Source of the DNA: Streptomyces lunaelactis
GTDB taxonomy: Bacteria > Actinomycetota > Actinomycetes > Streptomycetales > Streptomycetaceae
Assembly: GCF_003054555.1 (NCBI RefSeq)
Contig: NZ_CP026304.1
Location: 5,270,001-5,334,000 of the forward strand
Direction of reading: 5' to 3'
DNA length: 64,000 bases
Numbering within the stretch: position 1 is the first letter of the stretch; each line of letters begins with the position of its first letter. Below, piece by piece: positions 45,028-52,567 of the stretch. The notes beneath the pieces are model-generated. The model did no database searches. It saw only the letters and a program-made list of their open reading frames with translations, and was not told the DNA's origin. The translations under genes were made by a program, and so were the position numbers.

Positions 45028-46435
45028 ATAGGGCGAGACGGCGGGAGAGGTCGGAGGTGAAGACCCCGCGGGGATCCAGACCGGCCCGCAGGGAGCGGAA
45101 TTCGGACAGGCGCGGGTACATCGCGGCGAGGAGTTCCGGGCGCAGCCGGGAGTCCTTCGCGAGACAGACCCGGCCGCCGGCCGACGCGACCTCCTCGTCC
45201 AGCTCGTCCAGGAAGGCGGCCAGGCCCGGCAGCCCGGCCGGGATGTCCAGCGCGAGTGTCCAGCCGGGCATCGGGAAGGACAGCCACCCCGGGTCGCTCT
45301 CGCCGAACCGCTTCAGGACCGCCAGGAACGAGGGGCAGCCGCGCCGCGAGATGCGCCGCACGATCCGGCGCAGGACCTCCTCGTGTCCGTACCCGACGAC
45401 GAACTGGTACTGCACGAAGCCGCCCCGCCCGTAGATCCGGTTCCAGTGCGGGACGCCGTCCAGGGGGTGGAAGTAGGTCGAGATCCTCTGCAGCTCGCCG
45501 GTCCGTGAGCGCGGCGCCCTGCGGTACCAGAGCTCGTTGAAGAGCCCGACCGTGGTGCGTCCGAGCAGGCCCTCCGGTACGAAGCCGGGGGCGGCGGGAA
45601 GCTGTCCCGGGCGGAAGTCGAGGGGGGTGCGACGGGACCGGCGGGCGCGCGGAGGCAGCGCGTCCAGCGGGGCGTGCTCCGCCCGGGTGAGGACCGCGCG
45701 TCCCAGCGCACGGCCGCGCGCGAGAAGGTCGATCCAGGCGACCGAGTACCGGTACCGGTGGTCGGTCGCGCTGAGCCGGGCCATCAAGTCGTCGAGGTCG
45801 GTGGCCCGTTCGGTGTCGACGGACATCAGGGAGGTCTCGACGGGGTGGAGCCGAACAGTCGCCGAGAGGATCACCCCGGTCAGCCCCATGCCGCCCGCCG
45901 TCGCGTCGAAGAGGTCCGTGCCGGGGACGACGTGAAGGATCTCGCCGTCGGCGGTGAGCAGTTCGAGCGACCGCACATGGCGCGAGAAGGAGCCGTGGGC
46001 ATGGTGGTTCTTGCCGTGGATGTCGGCGCCGATCGCGCCGCCGACCGTGACATAGCGGGTCCCGGGCGTCACCGGCACGAACCAGCCGAGCGGCAGCAGC
46101 ACCTCCATCAGCCGGTGCAGGCTCACGCCCGCGTCGCACACGACGAGGCCCGCCTCCGCGTCGATGGTGCGGATGCGGCCCAGGGCGGTCATGTCCAGTA
46201 CGGATCCGCCCGCGTTCTGCGCCGCGTCACCGTACGCCCGGCCGAGCCCGCGTGCGATCCCGCCGCGCGCACCCCATCCCCGTACCGCTGCGGCCACTTC
46301 CCCGGGGGTGCGGGGGCGCAGCAGGCGGGCGGTCGTCGGAGCGGTCCGGCCCCAGCCGGTGACGGACACGAACTCGGCGGCTTCGACGGCCCCAGCGGCT
46401 TCGGCAGCCTCGGCGGTACGGGTATCGGCGGACAT
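45026..46435 (-). CDS. dprE1: Decaprenylphosphoryl-beta-D-ribose 2'-oxidase
   Basis: A 469-residue FAD enzyme (FAD_binding_4 and ALO domains). ARGLGRAYGDAAQN and GGAIGADIHGKNHH mark the flavin site, and PMPGWTLALDIP lies near 388-399. In mycobacteria DprE1 epimerises decaprenylphosphoryl-ribose together with DprE2. The benzothiazinone-reactive Cys of mycobacteria (in PGWNICVDF) is Ala395 here (codon 45251-45253). ATG 46435 has a weak GGA upstream. The TAG stop lies in the terminal repeat of the MITE. It is divergent from the PAP2-UbiA-GtrA operon. Confidence 0.9.
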   Translation of the reverse strand: MSADTRTAEAAEAAGAVEAAEFVSVTGWGRTAPTTARLLRPRTPGEVAAAVRGWGARGGIARGLGRAYGDAAQNAGGSVLDMTALGRIRTIDAEAGLVVCDAGVSLHRLMEVLLPLGWFVPVTPGTRYVTVGGAIGADIHGKNHHAHGSFSRHVRSLELLTADGEILHVVPGTDLFDATAGGMGLTGVILSATVRLHPVETSLMSVDTERATDLDDLMARLSATDHRYRYSVAWIDLLARGRALGRAVLTRAEHAPLDALPPRARRSRRTPLDFRPGQLPAAPGFVPEGLLGRTTVGLFNELWYRRAPRSRTGELQRISTYFHPLDGVPHWNRIYGRGGFVQYQFVVGYGHEEVLRRIVRRISRRGCPSFLAVLKRFGESDPGWLSFPMPGWTLALDIPAGLPGLAAFLDELDEEVASAGGRVCLAKDSRLRPELLAAMYPRLSEFRSLRAGLDPRGVFTSDLSRRLAL

Positions 46436-46592
46436 AGTCCTGACCGTATCGCCGCTTATTCCCTCATTGACCAGTACCTCACCGGACTCGCCGAAATGGG
46501 TGATTAAACGAGTGTCATCAAAGAATGTCGCGAAAGTCGGCCGATCGCCGAGAAGAGTCGCCCCTGGCTCATGAGAGGGGTGGCAAGGACAG

Positions 46593-47213
46593 ATGAGATA
46601 CGTCGACTGCGCGGCCGCCGACCGCCGGCTGATGGCGGCGTTGCGCGACTGCGGAAGCGAGCCACGCGTGGCCGCGGCCGCCCGCGCGCTCTCCTTCACC
46701 GGCGAGCACGGCGCGCTCTGGCTGGCCGCCGGGCTCGTGGGCGCGGTGGCCGACCGGGAGCGGCGCGGGGCCTGGTTGCGCGCCACCGCGCTGGTGGGCG
46801 CGGCGCATCTGGCGAGCATGGGCGTCAAGCGGCTGGTACGCCGCCCGCGGCCCGAACTCCCTGCGCGTGAGCCACTCGTCCGTACCGTGGGACGCCACTC
46901 CTTCCCCAGCTCGCACGCCACCTCGGCGGCCGCTGCCGCCGTCGCCTTCGGCGCGCTGCGCCCCGCCGCCCGCCATCTCGCGCCGCCGCTCGCCGCCGCG
47001 ATGTGCGTGTCGCGGCTGGTTGTGGGCGTCCACTATCCGACGGACGTCGCGGCGGGCGCGGTGCTCGGGGGACTGGCCGCGCGGCTGGGGGTGCGGTGGA
47101 TGACGCGCTCGCCGGCCGGGCCCGCGCCCGTGCGGGTCCTCGCCGGGGCTCCGCCCCAAACCCCGCTCCTCAATCGCCGGAGGGGCTGGATGTGCGGAGG
47201 CGCGAATGACTGA
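46593..47213 (+). CDS. PAP2-family phosphatase, probable decaprenylphosphoryl-5-phosphoribose phosphatase
   Basis: A 206-residue membrane phosphatase. The three PAP2 motifs are present: KRLVRRPRP (~75-83), PSSHATSA (~105-112) and SRLVVGVHYPTDV (~138-150). In mycobacteria the homolog (Rv3807c) removes phosphate from DPPR to give DPR, the DprE1 substrate. The last ~35 residues (VLAGAPPQTPLLNRRRGW...) are encoded by a dispersed intergenic repeat, so the original C-terminus has been extended. The stop overlaps the UbiA start. Confidence 0.82.
   Translation: MRYVDCAAADRRLMAALRDCGSEPRVAAAARALSFTGEHGALWLAAGLVGAVADRERRGAWLRATALVGAAHLASMGVKRLVRRPRPELPAREPLVRTVGRHSFPSSHATSAAAAAVAFGALRPAARHLAPPLAAAMCVSRLVVGVHYPTDVAAGAVLGGLAARLGVRWMTRSPAGPAPVRVLAGAPPQTPLLNRRRGWMCGGAND
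47136..47200 (-). repeat. Dispersed intergenic repeat, copy C (coding)
   Basis: On the minus strand, CCCCTCCGGCGATTGAGGAG is followed by CGGGGTTTGGGGCGGAGCCC. It matches copies A and B closely. Here it is read as the C-terminus of the PAP2 protein. Confidence 0.85.
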
Positions 47214-48156
47214 GCGCGGCACCGCGCTGCTGGAGCGGCCCGAGCGGCCGGAGCGGCCCGCGCCACCCCGTGCCGTGAGCCTGCCCGTCGGCCTGATCAG
47301 AACCGCCCGGCCCCGCCAATGGATCAAGAACGTCCTCGTCGTGGCCGCCCCGGCCGCCGCCGGCCAACTGGGCTCGCGGCACACCGCCGTCCAACTGGCC
47401 CTCGTCTTCACCCTGTTCACAGCTGCCGCCGCGGCCGTCTATCTGATCAACGACGCACGCGACGCCGACGCCGACCGCGCCCACCCGGTCAAATGCCGCA
47501 GGCCGGTCGCCGCCGGGGACGTCCCCGTGAGCGTCGCGTACACGGCCGGCGCTCTGCTCGCCGCCGCCGCGATCACGGGCGCCGCCACCCTGTGCAATGC
47601 CATGACCGGCGCACTGCTCACCGCGTATCTCTCGATGCAACTCGCGTACTGCGTCTGGCTCAAGCATGTCCTCGTCGTCGACCTGGCCGTCGTCACCACC
47701 GGATTCCTGCTGCGCGCGATGATCGGCGGGGTCGCGCTGGGCATCCCGCTGTCCCGGTGGTTCCTGATCACCACCGGCTTCGGCGCGCTCTTCATGGTGG
47801 CGGCCAAGCGGTACTCGGAGGCCGTACAGATGGAGGGCAGCGAGGGCGTGACCCGGGTGCTGCTCAACGCGTACACGACCGGCTATCTGCGCTTCGTCTG
47901 GCAGCTCGCGGCCGGTGTCGCCGTGCTCGCCTACTGCCTGTGGGCCCTGGAGAGCGGTGGCGTGGCGGGCCAGGCGCTGCTGCCCTGGCGGCAGTTGTCG
48001 GTGATCGCGTTCATCCTGGCGGTGCTGCGGTACGCGGTCTTCGCCGACCGGGGCACGGCCGGCGCGCCCGAGGACGTCGTGCTGCGCGACCGCCCGCTCG
48101 CCGTCATCGGGCTGGTGTGGGCGGCGATGTACGGTCTCGCGGTCGCCGACCTGTGA
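47206..48156 (+). CDS. Decaprenyl-phosphate phosphoribosyltransferase (UbiA family)
   Basis: A 316-residue prenyltransferase with 8-9 helices. The Asp-rich motif YLINDARDADADRAHP (near 80-95) binds Mg and PRPP; RPRQWIKNVLV precedes it. The mycobacterial homolog (Rv3806c/UbiA) moves phosphoribose from PRPP to decaprenyl phosphate, the first step to the arabinose donor. ATG 47206 overlaps the PAP2 gene by 8 bp and its end overlaps the GtrA start by 4 bp. Confidence 0.88.
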   Translation: MTERGTALLERPERPERPAPPRAVSLPVGLIRTARPRQWIKNVLVVAAPAAAGQLGSRHTAVQLALVFTLFTAAAAAVYLINDARDADADRAHPVKCRRPVAAGDVPVSVAYTAGALLAAAAITGAATLCNAMTGALLTAYLSMQLAYCVWLKHVLVVDLAVVTTGFLLRAMIGGVALGIPLSRWFLITTGFGALFMVAAKRYSEAVQMEGSEGVTRVLLNAYTTGYLRFVWQLAAGVAVLAYCLWALESGGVAGQALLPWRQLSVIAFILAVLRYAVFADRGTAGAPEDVVLRDRPLAVIGLVWAAMYGLAVADL

Positions 48157-48656
48157 GCGGCCTGCGCGGGCTCAGGGGCCCGCGCGGGCTCAGGGGCCCG
48201 CGCGGGTTCCGCCCGGCCCGGCGCCGCCCGGCCGAGCGTGTGAAGAGGCCCGAACTGGCCTCGTTCGTCCTGGTCGGGGGCTGTGCGTACGCCGTCGATC
48301 TCGCCCTCTTCAGCCGGCTGCGCGGCCCCCTCGGCATGGACCCGCTCACCGCCAAGGCCCTCTCCTTCCTCGCCGGGTGCACCGTCGCGTACCTGGGCAA
48401 CGCGCTCGGGACGTACCGGCGCAGAAGCGTCGGCCTGCGGGAGTACGCCGTCTTCTTCGGCGTCAATCTGGCGGGCGCGGGTGTGCAGTTGCTCTGCCTC
48501 GCCGTCTCGCACTACGTCCTCGGCTTCCAGTCGGCCGGGGCGGACACGGTCTCCGGGCTCGGCGTCGGCATGCTCCTCGCCACCTGCCTGCGATTCTGGG
48601 GGACCCGGACGCTGGTATTCGGTGTGGAGGGTAGGCGTACGAAATGGACTGGCTGA
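48153..48656 (+). CDS. GtrA-family membrane protein
   Basis: A 167-residue protein with four membrane helices (from ~40, FVLVGGCAYAVDLALF). GtrA proteins act in transfer of polyprenyl-linked sugars across the membrane; the mycobacterial Rv3789 lies next to dprE1. The GTG start at 48153 overlaps the UbiA stop (GTGA). An alternative GTG at 48240 starts nearer the first helix. The N-terminal extension is two RGLRGP units made by an 18-bp tandem repeat. Confidence 0.75.
   Translation: MSGLRGLRGPRGLRGPRGFRPARRRPAERVKRPELASFVLVGGCAYAVDLALFSRLRGPLGMDPLTAKALSFLAGCTVAYLGNALGTYRRRSVGLREYAVFFGVNLAGAGVQLLCLAVSHYVLGFQSAGADTVSGLGVGMLLATCLRFWGTRTLVFGVEGRRTKWTG
48164..48206 (+). repeat. 18-bp in-frame tandem repeat in gtrA
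   Basis: GCGCGGGCTCAGGGGCCC at 48164-48181 and 48182-48199, with a partial third copy to 48206. It encodes six-residue units, Arg-Gly-Leu-Arg-Gly-Pro type, before the first membrane helix. Confidence 0.85.
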
Positions 48657-49597
48657 CCAGGCTCCCCGTCATCGGCCCACTCGTCGCCAGGCTGATGCGC
48701 ACCCACGCCTGGCGGTCCTACGAGACGCTCGACCGGGTGCACTGGACGCGGCTCGCCGCCGCGATCACCTTCATCAGCTTCCTCGCGCTGTTCCCGCTGA
48801 TCACGGTAGCCGCGGCGATCGGCGCCGCGCTGGTCGACCAGAAACAGCTGGACAAGCTGGAGAACAAGATCAGCGAGCAGGTGCCCGGCATCTCCGATCA
48901 GCTCGACATCAACTCCCTGGTCGCGAACGCGGGCACGGTCGGGCTCGTCGCGGGCGCGCTGCTGCTGTTCACCGGCATCGGCTGGATCACGTCGATGAGG
49001 GACTGTCTGCGCGCCGTCTGGGAGCTGGACGACGAGGACCAGGGCAACCCGGTCGTCCGCAGGCTCAAGGACGCGGGTGTACTGCTCGGGCTCGGCGCGA
49101 CCGCGCTCGCCTCGCTCGCCGCGTCCGCGCTCGGCTCCACCGCGGTGGGCTGGAGTGCGGACCGGCTGGGCATCGACGACAGCGGAACCAGTGGCGTCAT
49201 GCTGCGGGTCGCGGCCCTCGCGATCGCCGTCGCCGCCGCCTTCCTGCTTCTGCTGTACCTGCTGACGCTGCTGCCGGGCGTGCATCCGCCGCGTCGCCGC
49301 CTGGTGGTGGCGGTGCTGATCGGCGCGGTCGGCTTCGAGCTGCTCAAGCTGCTGCTCGGCGGCTATATGAGGGACGTCGCGGCGAAGAGCATGTACGGGG
49401 CGTTCGGCGTCCCGGTCGCACTGCTGCTGTGGATCAACTTCACCGCGAAGCTGCTGCTGTTCTGCGCGGCCTGGACGGCGACGCCGAGCGAGGAGCCGTC
49501 GAGCGAGGAGCCGTTGAGCGCCGGGCGAGCCGAGGAAGCCGGCCCGCCCGGTGACCGGACAGGACCTAGCGGCGGCGAAGCGGCCAGCGGCGGTTGA
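48644..49597 (+). CDS. YihY/BrkB-family membrane protein
   Basis: A 317-residue protein with about six membrane helices. LAAAITFISFLALFPLITVAAAIG is the typical YihY opening, and MYGAFGVPVALLLWINF lies near the C-terminal end of the membrane part. The family's function is unclear (once annotated as RNase BN). It overlaps the GtrA gene by 13 bp, and its disordered acidic tail overlaps the convergent dac gene by 32 bp. Confidence 0.82.
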   Translation: MDWLTRLPVIGPLVARLMRTHAWRSYETLDRVHWTRLAAAITFISFLALFPLITVAAAIGAALVDQKQLDKLENKISEQVPGISDQLDINSLVANAGTVGLVAGALLLFTGIGWITSMRDCLRAVWELDDEDQGNPVVRRLKDAGVLLGLGATALASLAASALGSTAVGWSADRLGIDDSGTSGVMLRVAALAIAVAAAFLLLLYLLTLLPGVHPPRRRLVVAVLIGAVGFELLKLLLGGYMRDVAAKSMYGAFGVPVALLLWINFTAKLLLFCAAWTATPSEEPSSEEPLSAGRAEEAGPPGDRTGPSGGEAASGG

Positions 49598-50777
49598 CCA
49601 GGAACACCCCGGCCGCCAGGACCGCCAGCACCCCGCCCGTGACGGCGAGTGCGGTGCCCACGCCGCCCGAGCTCGCCTTCGAGGCGACGGTCTTCGCGGG
49701 AGCGCCGTTCTTGGCCGGCGCGGCGCCGTTGGCGGAAGGGGCGGCGGCCACGGACTTCGGCGCGACCAGCTCGCCGACCGGCTTGACCTTCCCGGCCGCC
49801 GCGAAGCCCCAGTCGAGCAGCCGGCCCGCTTCCTTGTAGACGGCCTGGCTCTCGTCGGATCCCGGGTTCATGACGGTGACGAGCAGCACTTTGCCGTTGC
49901 GCTCGGCGACACCGGTGAAGGTCGCGCCCGCGTGCGTGGTGTTGCCGTTCTTGACGCCCGCGATGCCCTGGTACGGGTCGATGCCGTAGTCGCCGGTCAG
50001 CAGGCGGTTGGTGTTCTGGATCTCGAACGTCTCGCGCGCCTTGCCCTTGACCTGCTCGCCGGGGAATTTGGCGCTCGCCGTGGAGCAGTACTCGCGGAAG
50101 TCCTTCTTCTGCATCCCGCTGCGGGCGATGAGGGTGAGGTCGTACGCGGAGGAGACCTGCCCGTTGGCGTCGTAACCGTCGGGCGACACGACGTGGGTGT
50201 CGAGCGCCTGCAGCTCGTCGGCGTGCGCCTGCATGTCCTGGACGGTCTTGGGTACGCCGCCGTTCATCTCGGACAGCACATGCACGGCGTCGTTGCCGGA
50301 GCGCAGGAAGACGCCGAGCCACAGGTCGTGGACGGAGTAGGTGTGGTCCTCCTTGACCCCGACCAGGCTGCTGCCCTCACCGACGTCCGCGAGCTCCTGC
50401 GGGGCCACCTTGTGGATCTCGGTCTTCGGCAGCCGGGGGAGCACGGTGTCCGCGAACAGCATCTTGAGGGTGGACGCCGGGGGCAGCCGCCAGTGGGCGT
50501 TGTGCGAGGCCAGTACGTCGCCGCTCTCCGCGTCCGCGACGATCCAGGACCGGCCGCTCACATCCTTGGGCAGGACGGGCGCGCCGGGGCCGAGGCTGAC
50601 CTGGGTGCCGGCCCTGCCGAGCTGGGCTCCGCCGACCGTGGACATGGACGCCGGGGGGTTCGGCTGTTTCTTGTCCGGTTTGTCGTCATGCGTGTCCGCC
50701 GACGCGGGGGCGACGGCGAGAGTGGGCAACAACGCGGCGGCAGCGACCGTCAACGCGGTCTTCTTCAAAGCGGACAC
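49566..50777 (-). CDS. D-alanyl-D-alanine carboxypeptidase (PBP5-like, membrane-anchored)
   Basis: A 403-residue serine peptidase of the S11 family that trims the terminal D-Ala of peptidoglycan stem peptides. The signal peptide ends PASAD; SxxK is Ser102-Thr-Leu-Lys105; the SxN motif is in FLRSGNDAV; the third motif is KNG (VKNGNTTHAG) rather than KTG. A C-terminal helix with Arg-rich end (VFLVNRRWPLRRR) anchors it. GTG 50777 gives a normal signal peptide; an in-frame ATG at 50816 would add 13 residues across an AT-rich promoter-like stretch. The 3' end overlaps yihY. Confidence 0.88.
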   Translation of the reverse strand: MSALKKTALTVAAAALLPTLAVAPASADTHDDKPDKKQPNPPASMSTVGGAQLGRAGTQVSLGPGAPVLPKDVSGRSWIVADAESGDVLASHNAHWRLPPASTLKMLFADTVLPRLPKTEIHKVAPQELADVGEGSSLVGVKEDHTYSVHDLWLGVFLRSGNDAVHVLSEMNGGVPKTVQDMQAHADELQALDTHVVSPDGYDANGQVSSAYDLTLIARSGMQKKDFREYCSTASAKFPGEQVKGKARETFEIQNTNRLLTGDYGIDPYQGIAGVKNGNTTHAGATFTGVAERNGKVLLVTVMNPGSDESQAVYKEAGRLLDWGFAAAGKVKPVGELVAPKSVAAAPSANGAAPAKNGAPAKTVASKASSGGVGTALAVTGGVLAVLAAGVFLVNRRWPLRRR

Positions 50778-50898
50778 GATCGTGAACGTACAGGGCCTTG
50801 CAGAAAATATTCTCATCGGACCGATGACCCGCCGAGAGTGACGCCGGGACAGCCCACCCCGAGGAACCCGGCCGGAGGACGGCCGCGATACTGAGTCC

Positions 50899-51150
50899 AT
50901 GAAGCTCAGCCGCCCTGTCTCCTGGTTCCTGCTCGCATTCGGGGTGTGGAGCTGGTTCATCTGGATCACTTTCGTCAAGAACCTGTCGAAGGACGGCAGC
51001 GGACTGGCTTTCGACGATGCGGGTGACCCGACCTCGTACTTCTGGGTGCATCTGCTGCTCGCCATCACGTCGTTTCTCCTGGGGACGGTCGTCGGCGTTA
51101 TTGGGTTGCGCGGCATCCGCGCATTGCGTCGCGAAGCACTCGCGGAATAA
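50899..51150 (+). CDS. SCO4848-family small membrane protein
   Basis: An 83-residue protein with two membrane helices (WFLLAFGVWSWFIWITFV and LLLAITSFLLGTVVGVIG) joined by a charged loop. It matches the SCO4848 family named after the S. coelicolor gene. Function unknown. It is followed after 20 bp by a metallophosphoesterase gene. Confidence 0.8.
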   Translation: MKLSRPVSWFLLAFGVWSWFIWITFVKNLSKDGSGLAFDDAGDPTSYFWVHLLLAITSFLLGTVVGVIGLRGIRALRREALAE

Positions 51151-51170
51151 CGGAACAGGGGAGCGGTTCT

Positions 51171-52505
51171 GTGCTGGTGGTCGTCCTGCTCGTCGTGGTC
51201 GTGCTCGTCGCTCTGCTCGCCGGGGTGCACTGGTACGTATGGCGGCGCCTGGTCCGCGACACAACCGCACCCGGCGGTGCTGCCCGCCGGGCGGGCACCA
51301 CGGCGGTGTGGGTGCTTCCGCTGCTGTCGGTGGGGGCGCTGGTGTCGGGGCGGGCGGGTGCGCCGTTCCCGCTGGAGCGGGTGCTGGCCTGGCCGGGGTA
51401 TCTGTGGCTGGCGGTGCTGCTGTACCTGGTGCTGGCGCTGGTGGTGGGAGAGGCCGTCCGGCCGCTGCTGCGGCGCGTACTGGAGCGGCGTGCGGAGCCC
51501 GGGACGACGGGTGAGAAGACCACGCGCGTTCCCGAAAGCGGCGGACAAGCCCCCCGGACCCCTGAAGTGCCGCATGGCGACGGGGACACTGCCGCGGCCG
51601 GGGACACCGGCGCGATCCGTACGGCCGTCGGCGGGCAGGGCGAGGCGCCTGCGGACCGGCCCGAGCCCCCGCGGAGCGGTCCCTCGCGGCGGCTCTTCGT
51701 GTCCCGTGTCGTCGGGGGTGGCGCCGCCGCCGTAGCCCTCGGGACCGTCGGGTACGGGACCTACGGCGTGCTGCGCGGGCCGCGCGTCAAGCGGGTCACC
51801 GTGCCGCTCGCCAGACTTCCGCGTGCCGCCCACGGGTTCCGGATCGCCGTCGTCAGCGATATCCACCTCGGGCCGATCCTCGGGCGCGCCCACACCCGGC
51901 GGATCGTCGACTCGATCAACGCGACCTCGCCCGACCTCGTCGCCGTTGTCGGGGATCTCGTCGACGGCAGCGTCGCCGATCTCGGGTCCGCCGCCGAGCC
52001 GCTCGCGCAGCTGCGGTCCCGGCACGGGTCCTTCTTCGTCACCGGCAACCACGAGTACTTCTCCGGCGCGCAGGAGTGGGTCGACCACGTCCGCGAACTC
52101 GGGCTCCGCCCGCTGCGCAACGAGCGCGTCGAGATCGCCGGGTTCGACCTCGCCGGTGTCAACGACGTCGCCGGCGAGAGCGAGGGCGACGGCCCCGACT
52201 TCGCGAAGGCTCTCGGTGACCGTGACCGCGCGCGGGCCTCCGTACTGCTCGCGCATCAGCCCGTCGTCATCCACGACGCCGTCGAACAGGGCGTGGACCT
52301 GCAGCTCTCCGGCCACACCCACGGGGGTCAACTCTGGCCGGGAAACTATCTCGCGGAACTCGCCAATCCGACCGTCGCCGGGCTCGAACGCTACGGCGAC
52401 ACCCAGTTGTACGTGACACGGGGAGCCGGTGCCTGGGGCCCGCCCGTGCGGGTCGGCGCCCCCTCCGACATCACCGTCGTACAGCTCGCGTCCCGCCAGG
52501 CATAG
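51171..52505 (+). CDS. Membrane metallophosphoesterase (YkuE/YaeI-like)
   Basis: A 444-residue protein. Three membrane helices lie in the first ~110 residues, a disordered linker to ~165, a fourth Tat-like segment (RRLFVSRVVGGGAAAVALG) and then a calcineurin-like phosphoesterase domain. All metal motifs are present: SDIHLG, GDLVDG, GNHEY, HQP and GHTHGGQ. Relatives act on lipid-linked phosphates outside the membrane. GGGGAG precedes GTG 51171. It is probably co-transcribed with the SCO4848-like gene. Confidence 0.85.
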   Translation: MLVVVLLVVVVLVALLAGVHWYVWRRLVRDTTAPGGAARRAGTTAVWVLPLLSVGALVSGRAGAPFPLERVLAWPGYLWLAVLLYLVLALVVGEAVRPLLRRVLERRAEPGTTGEKTTRVPESGGQAPRTPEVPHGDGDTAAAGDTGAIRTAVGGQGEAPADRPEPPRSGPSRRLFVSRVVGGGAAAVALGTVGYGTYGVLRGPRVKRVTVPLARLPRAAHGFRIAVVSDIHLGPILGRAHTRRIVDSINATSPDLVAVVGDLVDGSVADLGSAAEPLAQLRSRHGSFFVTGNHEYFSGAQEWVDHVRELGLRPLRNERVEIAGFDLAGVNDVAGESEGDGPDFAKALGDRDRARASVLLAHQPVVIHDAVEQGVDLQLSGHTHGGQLWPGNYLAELANPTVAGLERYGDTQLYVTRGAGAWGPPVRVGAPSDITVVQLASRQA

Positions 52506-52567
52506 ACCTGGTACGGCTGGATCCGACCGCGGTCGTACGGGCCGGCCCGAGACGGAGTCGTACGGCC

